Shown in pieces: positions 21,942-33,880 of a stretch of DNA of 64,000 bases. A program made the position numbers and the translations under genes. Position 1 is the stretch's first letter. Every line of letters starts with the position of its first letter. Source of the DNA: Sarcomyxa edulis (lineage: Eukaryota; Basidiomycota; Agaricomycetes; Agaricales; Mycenaceae); NCBI GenBank assembly GCA_009761415.1, contig QUOL01000004.1, positions 310,001 to 374,000 on the forward strand, read 5' to 3'. The notes under the pieces were generated by a model, which made no database searches, was not told where the DNA came from, and saw only the letters and a list, made by a program, of their open reading frames with translations.

Positions 21942-24732
21942 TCATGGCGTGGAGTTGCTCGTCGACAGAGACAGGTTATATTCTGCTGACCGTACAGCTG
22001 CCGAAAGGTCCAAGTGGAAGAATGGTGTCTCTGCTGGAACCACAGACACGAAGCGTGTGTTGACGGATTCAGAGAAACTCGATACAGACCCAGATTTCGT
22101 CTTCAATTCTGGGTCCTTCTGAGCTTCGACGTCGTTTGACACCTCCGTACGTCTAGTCTCTTGCAGTCCGTCTCGGTAAGGGACGACAGAAGCAATTTCG
22201 TGAGGGTATCCTGCGGCTGATGCTCCAAATCCGAAACCGCCTGCGATAAGAGCCCGCCGGATCCATGGTGATAGAACAGTGGCGAAATGGAACTGCAGAA
22301 ACAAAATGTCAGATGGATGGCAACATTGAAGAAGACTCAAGTGGGCTCACGTCTACTGGATGATCTGCCCATCGTTCTATTTCACTTCGAGCATCGATGA
22401 GAGATTGAACTGCAGTCGTATCTATCTGGGATCTGAAAACGCAAACGGTCAGTCCATGAAAGACAACTCGAGGAGTTCATACATACATTGTGGAGAAATC
22501 AAGGACAATAGCACGAAGGACTGGCAAGCTCTCGTTCACAATTTGATCAGCACCGGCTCCATGTCGACTAGGACCAGGATCGTTCCACGGTCGATCACTG
22601 AATTTGACATTGGTCATGTCTCTTCCTCGTCTCATGTTTTGCTTGACGTGATCAACGAGAGTCGAGTTCAGGAGTGAACAATTGGGATAAAGGTAGCTTT
22701 CCTCGAATCGGTAGACGATAATTCCAGGAGATGGCGGAACCACTTTGATCTGTGGGTTGGTGACACCGTCTTTAGTGAGAGGGACATAGACATCGCGAGA
22801 TTCGGTGCTATTCGGAGATTCGTCGTGGACGGTGACCTTTCCGAGGAACGCTCCGCGTGGATGAGCGATACGGATGAGAAGGAGGGCCATAGAGGCAGCT
22901 ATAGAGGTATAGATTCCGTTTTCGATCGTCGAGAACACTGTGACAAGTACAGCCGCAGCCCAGATAATGAATTCCCTGCAAGAAATAACATCATCAATGA
23001 AGGTTGAGACAAGAGTATAAAATTGTACGAACAGTGGCGACACCCTCCAGAAGCCATATACTTGGTGAGGGGAGGCGACAAGATCAGCGACAGCGTGAAT
23101 GATGACAGCTGATAGACCGGCATTGGGAATCCAGTAGAACGCAGGGGTGAGACCATACAGGGCGACAATGACGACAATGGCCGTAATGATACCAGCCGCG
23201 GGAGTACGAACACCAGACTTGGACTTGAGTGCTGAACGAGAGAAGGAACCTGTCGCGGGATAAGCACCGAAGCAAGATCCGATGGTGTTTGTGACTCCAA
23301 TTGCAATAAGCTCTTGGTTGGGGTTGATTTTGTAGTTGTTGACGCGGCCAAATGCTAGAAGGAAGGAATTAGTGTACACTCCTGATAGGCAACGGGATGA
23401 CTCACATTTAGAGATGGCAATGTGCTCGAGTAGAAGAATGATGGTGGCGACGGGTAATTCTCCAGCAAGAGCAGAGACAAGGGCAGGGTCGATGTTCGGT
23501 TGACCGACGTGTTTAAAGCCACTTGGGACAGTCTTTAAGATCTTGATGGGGTAGCTACCCGCTGCATTCTTGCGATGACGAGTGTACAGCCAAGCTGCTA
23601 TCGTCAAGACTAAGACAACGAATGCATTCCTCAATACCCCCAGGAAAAAGAAGAGCCGTGCTAGAAATCAGATCAGACGTTGGATCCATTACCGTCAAAA
23701 GCAATAATTGATACATACCTCGACGAGGGAATCGCTTGGTGAGTTGATCGCAAGCTATACGGATGGCATACAATGATACCAGTCCCGTGAGGCCCCACGC
23801 AGCATCGAGCTTGGTGTTGGGCAACCCTTTTAATGTGTTGATGATGACTTCGTAAGTGGGTGCTCGCGTACTAAGGGAAAGAGTCAATTGTCAGTCATCA
23901 TGCTCTGGAGTTAAAAAATAACAATGGACTGACTCGAATCCAGTGATGCCCATAAGACCTGGGACTTGTCCAGCGACAATGCTAATAGCGGATCCGGTCA
24001 TGAATCCGCTGACGGCCGGAGCGGGAATGAACTCCACAAGCCAACCAAGGCGAAGGAGACCGATCCCTAGTGCGATAAATCCACAAATGAAAGCGACAGT
24101 GGTAGCGATTTGAGGGCCTTCCCATGTGGCGTCGGGGTTCTGATCCTGAACGTGTTTAATGATCTGAGACACGGTGAGGGACATGACAGCCACTGGACCG
24201 ATTGAGACGTCTTTCGAAGTAGCGAAAAACTAAACAATCAAATGAGTTTTGAGACACAAAGCTAGCAGAGGTTTGTAGACGCACGCAATAAATCAAGACG
24301 CCCACGAAGGAGGAATAGAGCCCATACTCGGCCGGAAGAGTCGCTATCAGGGCATAAGACATGCCCTGGGGAACTAGGACCATACCGACCGTGAGACCGG
24401 CAATTACGTCTCCCGTCAACCATCCGAGATCTACAAATGCATGAGCAATGTTCTACATAGTGACGGCGATGAGACTCACTGTATCTTGTTATCCAGGTGA
24501 TTATAGGAAATAGGCCGAGAAAATAATCGATAATCTGATAGACGTGGTCAGTAATGGCTTTGACAATGAGAAGGCTAAAAGCGCGCGAGATATGAAAGCT
24601 CACCCAACGTTTCGGGTCATCGGACAGACCTGTAACCCAGTCTTTGACGGAGACGACTGGTACGTTGACTTCAGGATACCCAATGACGCGCTTTCCGAGG
24701 CGTTTTGCGGTAGAAGCTGCTTTAGAGGCCAT
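21942..24732 (-). CDS. SulP-family sulfate permease
   Basis: SulP/SLC26 transporters import sulfate with protons across the plasma membrane. The start is the ATG at 24732 (MASKAASTAKRLGKRVIGYP). The frame passes through many short introns to a stop at 21942. Family landmarks in order: WLTGDVIAGLTVGMVLVPQG, SYALIATLPAEYGLYSSFVG, KDVSIGPVAVMSLTVSQII, WLVEFIPAPAVSGFMTGSA, ELIAIGVTNTIGSCFGAYPA, TGSFSRSALKSKSGVRTPAA and WIPNAGLSAVIIHAVADLV. A C-terminal STAS domain follows (VVPPSPGIIVYRFEESYLYP, LRAIVLDFSTM, DTTAVQSLIDARSEIERWA). The closing AETPFFHLDLSAAVR resembles other fungal sulfate permeases. Roughly 750 aa, about the usual size. I saw no nearby sulfate-assimilation genes. Confidence 0.92.
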
Positions 24733-26233
24733 GGTAAAGAGGGACGAAAAGGCCAAAGTCTAATAGCAGATGCGAGCGCTTTATAGGCACGGATATCTGA
24801 TGCGCTATGTGGGAAGATCGCGTATAAATGTGATTTAATAACGCTCCAGAGGATTGTGTAGTGCCTGAGGAGAATTTTTAACGACGATTCCGAGCTCGGG
24901 AAGGAGAGCCTGTGCAAGAAGATAAATAAAGAACCAGAAATGATGAAAAGCAGGATACATACTAGCGTGTTGGTCGAGGGACGCTGTAGTGTGAAGAAGG
25001 CCTGACTTTTCTAGGAAAATCCAGCATTTTCTTACATACCCTTTTAGCATGAGCAAGGTTGTTGCGATTTCAGTCGACGATGGCGCAATTGTCGCCCACA
25101 GCCGCGGACCTACAAATGCCACGTTATATTACCGCATTTGGTATCTTTCTAACCTGAATCATCCATCTGGGCGCTGGCAGGCTCTTTCGGAGTCACTCCT
25201 TCGTCGGTCTGCGCATGTCCCGTTAGCCATAAAACATCCTCGAAAATCAAATCAGTTTTACCAGGCATCACCAGGCTCACAGAATGTCGCACGATCTTGG
25301 CAGCAGCAGCAAGTGGCATCCATCGCCATCTGTCTTTTCAATGGCGCCTTCCAAGGTTATTGCCACAGAGATATCCAGCCTGACATATTCAAGGAACACC
25401 TCCACTACGCTCGGAGACTCTACAGTGACCAACTGGTACCACTTCCGTTTCCTTTCGGTGTCGGCGAGTACTTAGACGGAGCTGGAACAACCTTTTCGCT
25501 CTGCTTCTACGGCTTCCTACGCTGTCCTACGGCTTTCTACGAACCTCTCTTCTCTGAACTCGGACGGATTTATGAGGATTTGTATCGAACATCGCGTCAT
25601 TCGCTATCAATAGTATAATACAATTCTACCTCGTGGACAGGCCCTTACAGGCCCGCGTGGCGTATCGAATTCAGTCAAGCAGGCATAGCCAAAGACAGCC
25701 AACCGCCAGCGGGTACTTCGGACAAGTAGTACCTGGCGGCCATTGTAGTACGATATCGTGGTCGCAGAAAAGCGCTACATCGCGTGATGCTTCTGTGTTG
25801 CAGTCCCACCACTTAGACAGAAGGGGCGATCGCGAATGATACAAGAGAAAAAGTAGATTGTTTTTCAAGGAGAGTAGTACATGTATGAACCAAAAGAAGG
25901 TATATGATACTATTGCGGAGGGTATAGGTGAGAAAGGAAAAGGAAAACGAGAGTAGAGCAATAATTTATCAACACAACAACAAAAAGACCTGAATTAAAT
26001 CGGAAACGTCACATCACATAGATTGTAGCTGTGGCGAATCCTTCCCTGTAGTCCGTGGTGCGAGGCAACTCCAAATCCAAGAACGCCGTTTCGTTTGCGG
26101 GAGGAAAATGAGCATGAGAAGGACGTGACTCATCGGATCGTCGAGGAGAGAGAGTCAAAAACGCTGCGCCGGTCCAGATGAAAGGCGGCATGATCTATGA
26201 CGAACATCATCGCGAAGGTATGGCACGCTTGCG
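24733..26233. other. 1.5-kb region without a recognised gene
   Basis: Lies between the sulfate permease start and the SMG6-like stop. A plus-strand ATG frame at 25049-25618 runs 189 codons (MSKVVAISVDDGAIVAHSRG at the start) with no recognisable domain. An overlapping frame is Ser/Thr-rich. A minus-strand 60-codon frame at 26191-26009 (starting MPPFIWTGAAFLTLSPRRSD) sits 43 bp past the SMG6-like stop. None can be supported as a gene without transcripts. Confidence 0.35.
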
Positions 26234-29200
26234 TTATGTCCCTGTTGCGAGAATGGAAGCCAAGTCCTTTTCACTAGCGGCTGGAAGCTGTCTAGATCGA
26301 GCCTTCAAACGCACTGCAGAGAAGAGAGAGAATTAAACAGGAGATATTAACATAGATCAAGGATTGCGACGTACGATTTCGGTCGAGGCTGAGCAAGACA
26401 ACCTTGACTGCACCGACAGTATCCCTGCGTGAACCGTCGGTCTTCAGCATAGCCGTCCGATCCACCCAATGCTCGTCTTGCCATATTGCGGCTTTCAAGA
26501 TGAGATCGTCCATGTTTCGATCCGAATTAGCAGAAGTGAAATCGACTTGCTCCGTCCGTACGCTGAGTGACGTCAAGTAATTACCCTTGGAGGTCTGAAC
26601 CTTCAACGAAGTAGAATGCGAGCGGACGTGGGATGTGACGTAGGCCATGGCAGTTTGGGCAGCTTCACCGAGTTGTGAAGTGTTAGAAGAAAGACCGTCT
26701 AGTTCCATGATGACCGGAAGTGGCACAACAACGGTCCATCTAAGGGTCTCGATGACGGAAGAGAGCATCGCCAACGACGAGAGAAGAATGTTGGTATCAA
26801 CGACAAGAACGGTATATCCGGCGACGATGTGGAGAGCAGGTCGAGATGTAGTTCCTCTTCGACCTGAGCTTTGGCGAGGACGAGGGAGCGAAAGGACCGT
26901 AGACTCGTGCTGTGAAGACTGCAAGAGGTTTCGGAGATATCTTCTCCGTGCCTACAAATCAAGATTAGTGGTTACTCGAGACGGTCATATGAAACACATA
27001 CCTTGAGAGCCTTGACTTCTTCAGAATCGTTATCGTCGTCGTCACTTTCCTCTGACAAACTGTCGGATGCATCCTCATCCACGTCCATGGAATCGTCAGC
27101 CCATCGGGTACCCATCCTGCGCCGCTCTTCCTCTTGCCTTTCAATCTCGTCTTCTTCCTTCCACCGTGCAACTTTCTCGGAAAGAGAACCCTCAATTCTC
27201 CAATCCCTAGACCCCTCTGTCCACGCCAGTCCGTCAACAACACCTGAGATACTCACTCCACATCTAACAATTCTGACCCATCTCCTATACATGTCGGAGG
27301 TCCTCCCCGAGTCCTGATCGTCGTCATTATCGTCTTCGATCTGTCCGTCAGTGACTTCCCCACCCTCTTCCTCATCGAGCACCTCGATCTCTGCTCTCCG
27401 CTCCTCACCACTCTTCCAGAAACCTCTCTCGTAAACTCTTCGGCCGACCCACTCCATACCCCTCAGACACCAGTCCTCGTCTAGAGGAGGTGCACATCCA
27501 CTTGTCAACATTATCCACCGCTCATCTAAAGGACCACCCTTGATCTCCATCAACCCCTGCGACCGCATGATATTGCGAGGCACGGTCGCGAAGAATCTCG
27601 CAAGTTCTTCCCAGGGAATACTTCGTTCCAACACCTCTAACGTCTGCCGATGCTTCAACACAGTGGCCAAGAACGTTAGTAGGACCGTCAGATAGGGATT
27701 GAGCGAAGACCGGGCGTATGGCGAAGATTTGCGTGTAGGTGTTCGCAGAACGTGTGTGAGTATGGCGAAAGTGAGTCGAAGAGCCAGTTTGAAGGGCATC
27801 GGGAACTCCAGAGGAGGCTCTCCTTCCACCTCTGACATGGGAGGGGACGCTTGGGACCGTGCCTTGGATTGATCAGCACCTTCAGTCTCCTCATCCACAT
27901 CCATCTTCTCCTCATCGCGAGCCCTCGCTATGACTCGCATTCCAGCGACACCAGCCGCAACACCAGCAACATCCTCCTTGGATCCAATGCCTGCCACACG
28001 CTTCAAGACACCAACGGGCTTACCATACTCGTAGACCGCACTTATGTTCACGACAGCCATCATGATCCACTCTCTTTCTTCTGCGCCCTCAATTTCTAAT
28101 CGTTCCATGAATCGCGCAAATGTGGCATCGAAGTCGTCCAGTTCAATGTTTGTGAACAGCATACCGTGCAGGAGAACGAATAAGTCTGGAACGCGGGCGT
28201 CCGGAAGCGATCGTCGCGCTTGCGCGGGTGCCGACCAGATGGGTAGTACAGATTCCCGAGACGTCATGAATGGATGCAACGTTATCATGCTGTATACAAG
28301 GTTAGAATGATACAAACGTGTCGAGTTAGACATACACACCTCTTTGCAAAATGATAAACCCCTCTCAACTCCTCCCCTTCGACGTCTCGACTCAGCAGGC
28401 CAAGATGATGGTGTAACTTGCCGGCTCCTGGCGTATCAGCAAGGCCAGCACCATACCAATCACGGGCGATCTTCCGCCATCTTTCCTTCTCCGGCTCCAC
28501 ATCCATGAGACGCGCAGCAGCCAATCCGATGGAAGGGCTAGGTGAATCGTCAATTCGGGCTGCGACCACGTCGGAAACCGATTTCGCTCTGTCCACTGCA
28601 GGGGGCGCAAGCATGTTGATGTCCTGGGTGCTGGGATCTGCGTCGACAGCTGCTGCGGTGGATACTTTATCGACCGCAGCAGTGGTTAATCCGACTACCT
28701 CCCCACTACCCATACTGCCAGTGACCATGGCTGCGACTGCAATGCGATATCTTGCCAAATCACCGAGGGCTTCGAGCCATCCTGATTTGAAGGTGCTAAG
28801 CATGGGATCTTCGACGAGACCAGTGTAAAATGTATAGGCATAGTAGATGAAATCTTGTAGATGTTCGAGAGCAAATGGTGATGTAAAAGATTGACGGCGC
28901 AGAGATTCCAGGAGTTTGTGAAAGGCATAACTCCAGAGTCGTACAATGATGTTATATTTCGTTGGGATATTTCGCAGTGAGGCGGGAACACTTGGAGCGA
29001 GGGATATTTCAAGAAGATTGTGTATTTGTTCCGCTAGTCTGTTTCAAATCCTATGAATATGCGAAAGCGATAAGATAGTGATGAAGAAATACCTTTTGTG
29101 GTCCGAGATCTGTTTTTTCCATTTCTCCTTCTCCACCTCCTCGTCGTCCTCGATTTCTTTGCCCTTGAGCATAATCCGACCACTGCCTGACATACCACCC

Positions 29201-30137
29201 TCGTCTGCGCCTTCATCCACTGAATCCTCTTGCTTGATTTTGGCTTCCAGAGCCGTGATCGACCTGTACAGTTTTTTCAACTGGATAGCAAACACATTGT
29301 TGTTTCCGTGCTCTTCGCTGCCATGGTGCCCACCACCATGTCGTTCAAACAAAGCGGAGGATGCGGAGGAGTTATCGGTGGTGTTGGAAGATAAGGTGAA
29401 CGAAGACGAAACCATAGAGTTGGCATACGATGATGTAGAAGACGCAGAGACATAGTCTCCGGATGATTTGGGGGTGGGGGTGGGTCTACCTGGCCGAACA
29501 CTCACTGAGAAGCGGACTGGGTCGTCCTTGCGAGGATCGAAGAGCTGGCGACCAGGTCCGTCTGCTCCGCGGTGGTGTTGCGGATGTGGGGCACTGGCGC
29601 GAGGTACATACGAGCTGCTAGTGGCATCGGAGATAGATTCAGGCTCGGCTGTTCGTCGTATAGGTATAGGATCCGTATCAGGGTTGAACAGCTTGTTCGT
29701 CCCTCTAGACGAAGGTGATGGTCTCGGACCAGGGGAAGAGATCTTGAGACGGCGGGAGAAATCTTCGTGATCTGCGTCCACCGAGGGACGAGATACGGTG
29801 AGATGGGGGGAAGGATGTGGATGTTTTCGTGTAGGTGAGGGGCGAGTCATGATGGGAGAGGGCTTTGGAGACTTGTCGGGACGAGAGGTACTGGACTGCG
29901 GGACCGCGATCCGTTCACGACGAGGTAAAGCGCTATGAAGTACGAATTAAAATAAGGAAGGTATGGATGAGTAGAGAAGACGCACTCTGCTCTCTTCCTT
30001 TGAAGAGCTATCATTCTTTCTGCCAAATCTGTTGGCTGTGGCGAGTCTGTGTTACGGTGAGAAGAGACGTGATGAGAATCACGTTCTTTTCCTTTTCTCG
30101 AGGGTTTAGTTGGAAGGTCCTGGTCGAGATGCATCAT
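26234..30137 (-). CDS. SMG6/EST1A-like nonsense-mediated decay endonuclease
   Basis: SMG6 binds phosphorylated UPF1 and cleaves mRNAs near premature stop codons; EST1 relatives also act at telomeres. Six exons (30137-29986, 29932-29093, 29038-28340, 28289-27002, 26951-26375, 26313-26234) sum to 1211 aa. After a disordered N-terminus comes the EST1 14-3-3/TPR-like domain (YYAYTFYTGLVEDPML, GWLEALGDLARYRIAVAAMV, RWRKIARDWYGAGLADTPGA, KLHHHLGLLSRD). A central helical domain is followed by an acidic stretch. The C-terminal PIN domain retains its acids: VLVVDTNILLSSL, PVIMELDGLSS, NMDDLILKAAIW and VVLLSLDRNLRLKA. Retention of these residues argues for active nuclease (SMG6) rather than SMG5. Complete. 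Confidence 0.93.
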
Positions 30138-30654
30138 GAAAGAAAGAGAAGATAGAAATCGAGGAAGGAGTGATTGTGGATGCGCAACTGCGCAGTGGGT
30201 AACAGGGAGAGTCCTTTCCGCAGTATGTCCTAATTCGAAGACTGCGAAACTTCGATCACTTGCCACGTGGAAAACTGCGCGGCTAGATCATCACCGGCGG
30301 CGACGGCGACGGGAACAGCGAGCTCAACGTTGGGAACGACGATGGCGATACCACAACGACGACGACGACCACAACGGCACAGTCCTCGCTCTTATCTCCC
30401 TGCAGTCGGTCACTTCGGCTACACTGCCCTCAATGCGTACCTCAGCTTCTCACATTCAATCCTTTCTTCTCGTGCATGTCTTGTTTTTTTCGTCTCTTCG
30501 TAATCGATGTCCAATCACACTCCCCGGAATTTCACAAATGCGCTTTATCGGAGCCGCATTCCACTATACATACACGCCCACCAGTCATGTGCTAGAGCTC
30601 CCAGTCTAAAAAGAGGCTACGCGTTCGTGAACTCGCAGTCTTACAAACTCAGAT
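30138..30654. other. Intergenic region upstream of SMG6-like gene
   Basis: Contains a purine/pyrimidine-biased GA(C/T)GACGACGA-type simple stretch at about 30340-30375 and no recognisable gene. Plus-strand open frames are short and compositionally biased. Confidence 0.35.
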
Positions 30655-30993
30655 TCAGCATTGAGTGGCTACTTCCAACTCCCCATCGAGACGTCTCTCA
30701 AATTTTCTGAGCATCTCCGGCTGCCCGATAGTAACCAGCTCCCTGCCAGGAGGGGCCTCCGATGGATGACTGGAGGACCTGCCGCGTCGACTTCCAGTGC
30801 TGCGCACTTTAACCAGACCCCACCCCGGTCCCCGCATAAGAAAACCAAAATGCTGCTTATCAATTTGCCGCCGGTACACCAGCGCCTCCGTGGTCTGCTT
30901 TGGTCGCAGCTCGCAGCTATACACGTATGTCATATTTTGGAGACTATTGAATGTGCTGATGAACGCCGTAGTTTCTCGAAGTTCCTTCCGCAT
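30655..30993 (-). CDS. Hypothetical coiled-coil-like frame, possibly a gene fragment
   Basis: A 112-codon ATG frame (MRKELRETTAFISTFNSLQN at the start) ends in stop at 30655. In-frame sequence just upstream, after a GGCGCAG splice-acceptor-like site, reads VQLERELNY, extending a heptad-like helix. A stop codon lies immediately before that. The protein-like character of the helical start suggests a true exon or a remnant, but I recognise no family and cannot find convincing partner exons. See also the possible remnant at 31168-31266. Confidence 0.3.
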   Translation of the reverse strand: MRKELRETTAFISTFNSLQNMTYVYSCELRPKQTTEALVYRRQIDKQHFGFLMRGPGWGLVKVRSTGSRRGRSSSHPSEAPPGRELVTIGQPEMLRKFERRLDGELEVATQC

Positions 30994-31167
30994 GTAGTTT
31001 AGTTCCCGCTCCAGCTGGACCTGCGCCCCTCAAGCCTTGGTTCACTAAATGCCCCTATGTAGCTGCTTTACAATTGTCGGTCGACTCGGACGGCTGTGGC
31101 ACCGGAAAATCGTTGGGCGCGTATTATCACTGCGATAATTGATTGAGATGGTATCTAGACCGAGTTT

Positions 31168-31266
31168 CTACGACAATTCCTCCTTTGTGATACCGCGTCG
31201 GCATTCATCTTTCTTGTCTAGTACATCTTGGGCGTCAACCGGCAGCTATTCCGCAGGCGTCATCAT
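31168..31266 (-). pseudogene. Possible decayed start of a coiled-coil gene
   Basis: Reads MMTPAE, an in-frame TAG at 31248-31246, then LPVDAQDVLDKKDECRRGIT and KEELS before a further stop. The composition resembles the start of a helical protein interrupted by a premature stop. It could be a pseudogene whose remainder is the coiled-coil frame at 30655-30993. Alternatively TAG could be part of a splice acceptor. Low confidence. Confidence 0.25.
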
Positions 31267-31293
31267 TTCTGTCGGGCCCTCCCTTTCACGTCT

Positions 31294-32111
31294 TCATTCC
31301 AGATGGGCTATCTCCTTGCATCCACCATCAGTAACATGCGTCTTCCGATCAACTATCAGATGATATGAAGGGCCACTAGGAGTCCTTGTATACCATACTG
31401 TGTATGTATGACGGCCTCCACTGATAGAAGATGTAACTGCGGAGTCGTTCCATGACGGAAACTTTGGCTTCACTCTTGCCTTGAACGAACGGATCCATAC
31501 TGTTGGCTCATCAAAACAAAAATGTCCACACTTTGGCAGTTTTGGCAGATTGGAATTGGTCGAACTGTCGAAGACCAGCTTCGAGATATTGAAGTTGCCA
31601 ATACCAACCCGATTCATGCATTCCAACAGGTTACCTCCGATAAGGATTGAGCCCTGCCCGGGATCCCCATCTATACCGTCGCATTGCCAAAACTTAGATG
31701 GACCATTTTCTATCAGGTATTCACAGAACATATCGTTGATCTACAATGCAATGGTATCCTTGGGACACAACTACGCCAATATGATAAGACTCGGCTGTCC
31801 CAGATTTGAGCTGTGAATTCGGATACTATAGAGAAAAAGATGCGAGCGGAAGTAGACACATATACCCACATCATAATGGCGACGAAGTCGTGATAGCGGG
31901 GATTGAGAGGTCTGCTTTTCATGTATAGATAGAGCTCGAGAAGGGCTCGTTGAACAAGTGTGATGTACGGGCCGGTGCATATCGTGAGTAGATGATCTTG
32001 TATGATTTTGACAACGACATAGCAGAGAAACTAGTACATACAGATATTCTGCAATTGAGGCTTGAAGTTTGAGGGCCTATCAACCCCAATCCCACGTCCC
32101 ATACGACACAT
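31294..32111 (-). CDS. Hypothetical protein, 215 aa, three exons
   Basis: Exons 32111-32042, 31996-31866 and 31740-31294 join in frame through GT-AG introns (45 and 125 nt). The protein begins MCRMGRGIGVDRPSNFKPQL; a second ATG three codons on is equally possible. It continues HLLTICTGPYITLVQRALLE, LYLYMKSRPLNPRYHDFVAI, MFCEYLIENGPSKFWQCDG and GQGSILIGGNLLECMNR. Composition is ordered and protein-like, with several Cys, no signal peptide and one moderately hydrophobic helix. I recognise no family. The start lies only 27 bp beyond the stop codon of the upstream SDR gene, so its promoter would lie inside the SDR coding region. Gene reality is moderately likely; function unknown. Confidence 0.5.
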
Positions 32112-32137
32112 TGAACTCGAGGCTATCCCACTGGATC

Positions 32138-33474
32138 TTACCACGAATGATGACCTCCGCTCACAATTATGCTATGCGCCAAAGAGAGGTCAGTAGACAT
32201 TTTGTGATGGTAAAAAAAAGCCACAACTTACTCGCTTCCAGTACAAAAGCTAGATGCATCACTAGCTAACCACGTAACGACACCCCTAAGCTCGTCTGGT
32301 CTCCCTATCCTTCCCAAGGGATTCGCATTGGACCATTTCTCCAGGAGATGCGGCTGTTTGTCGAGGTACGCCGCAGTCATACTGTTATCATAAGCGTCAG
32401 AATTGTGAAGGGTACCTGGGTACGTGCAACCGAAGACGAGAGCATCTATCGATAAGCACATCATGTCCATGCCACTCACTTCGTGTAGATGTGACCCGGT
32501 GACAGCGAATTGACACGGATCCCTTTCACGCCAAGTTCGCAGGCCATACTGCGAGTCATCTGGAGGACTGCAGATTTGCTCGTATTGTACGACACCCACG
32601 CGTGACCCTAGACGAAGAAGATATCGAGATCAGCTACGCGCGCTTGACCACGATAGGACGCCATCTTCGAACCTGGTTGGTAATACTGCCACTCATTGAC
32701 GCGATTAGGATGATACTTCCTGGCCTACCAAAGCGCACCATCTGCCTCCCCGCAGCCTGCGCAGTGAACAGAACTCCATTGGTGTTAACGTCCAATACCT
32801 AAAACAATTGACTCCTATCAGGACAACAATTTGTTATACGACTCCGGCATAGTACGTACCTCCTTGAACTGCTCGGCGGGATACTCCAAGCAATCCGTAT
32901 GGGTCTTCAAGATCCCCGCAGCAGCGACACAAAGGTCCATTCTTCCCTCTCTTTCCGCTAAATCGGCCACCTTATCCCACATATCTGTTTGATTCCTAAC
33001 GTCGGCGCTTATATACTCCAACCGAGATCCGATGGCCATTTTCTTGACGAAATCACGAGTGCTCTCCCACTCATGGGAGGGTGTAGCAGGGAGGTCAATG
33101 CAGTATATAGCTCGCGCGCCTGCTTCGCACAAGGCGAGAGCCATCTCGAGTCCTAGTCCTCGATTCCCACCCGAAACGATACCGACACGGTCTGAAAGTG
33201 AAAATTCTTCGAATATCTTTGGTTTGGGCGTGATAGAGGAAGGTTCGGCTGCTGCTTGAACAGCAGCACGCACTCCAAGTGGCGACAAAGGAGACAAGGA
33301 TTGTACTGGGAGCGAAGTACTCTCAGATGAGAACTTCCGGGCATAAACGTGTCTTTCAAGTGTCCGGCGACTAGCCGTCGCAAGACGAAGTGGTGAAGTA
33401 GAGATACCCCATGTCTTGACCAAAGGAATCGCTGATCTGTCGAAAGTTTTAACAAAGGATGATACTGAGAGCAT
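32138..33474 (-). CDS. Short-chain dehydrogenase/reductase, probably mitochondrial
   Basis: Classical SDRs use NAD(P)H to oxidise or reduce alcohols and ketones; sugar-alcohol enzymes are the nearest type. Five exons (33474-32860, 32798-32673, 32607-32480, 32381-32232, 32171-32138) give 350 aa. An approximately 90-residue N-terminal extension with basic and Ser residues and few acids suggests a mitochondrial presequence. The Rossmann motif is SGGNRGLGLEMALALCEAGA. ADVRNQTDM and CVAAAGILKT follow; the catalytic Ser lies in ILIASMSGS, and the Tyr and Lys are in VSYNTSKSAV. The ending IIVSGGHHSW is the usual SDR C-terminus. Substrate cannot be told from sequence. Confidence 0.88.
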
Positions 33475-33880
33475 CTCGAGGGTGATATACCAGTAGAGGA
33501 ATCAGCTCACAATGGTAGCCTTCTGAATCGCTATTTGTATACACTGTCCGTGCCGCGACTATATGTAAACGATGTTTAACATCCTCAGGTGACCTAGATA
33601 TGGGTTAATAGTGGGCCATGGGTTCAAAAAGACCTTGAGAACTGCTTGAAGGCCCTTCCACGATGACTTCTGTTGGAAGAAGAACCCTGAGCAACATCCT
33701 GCTAAGTACGTACCGGCGCGCGTTGAAAGCCGCTCACAAAGATGGTCCAGTAAATCCTCGGAAAGAGCAGCGTTCAGTGAATTACAATAAATACAGTAAA
33801 CCAAAGTCGAAAACTACAAACAGATCGTACAGTCCTCACAGCCTCGGGATATAATCCATCCACGTTCAGAAATTCCGAGC
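33475..33880. other. Intergenic spacer, no gene seen
   Basis: About 400 bp between the SDR start and the stop of the NTF2/SnoaL-like gene, both minus strand. Open frames here are short and show no motif. Confidence 0.4.

Noticed and set aside
24733..24756. Sulfate permease start at 24756
   Set aside because: The codon there is TTG; the first ATG is at 24732 and fits homologues.
32018..32020. ATG at 32020 as start of the unknown 215-aa protein
   Set aside because: That ATG is out of frame with the conserved-looking exon. The frame is instead reached by an intron from an exon starting at 32111.
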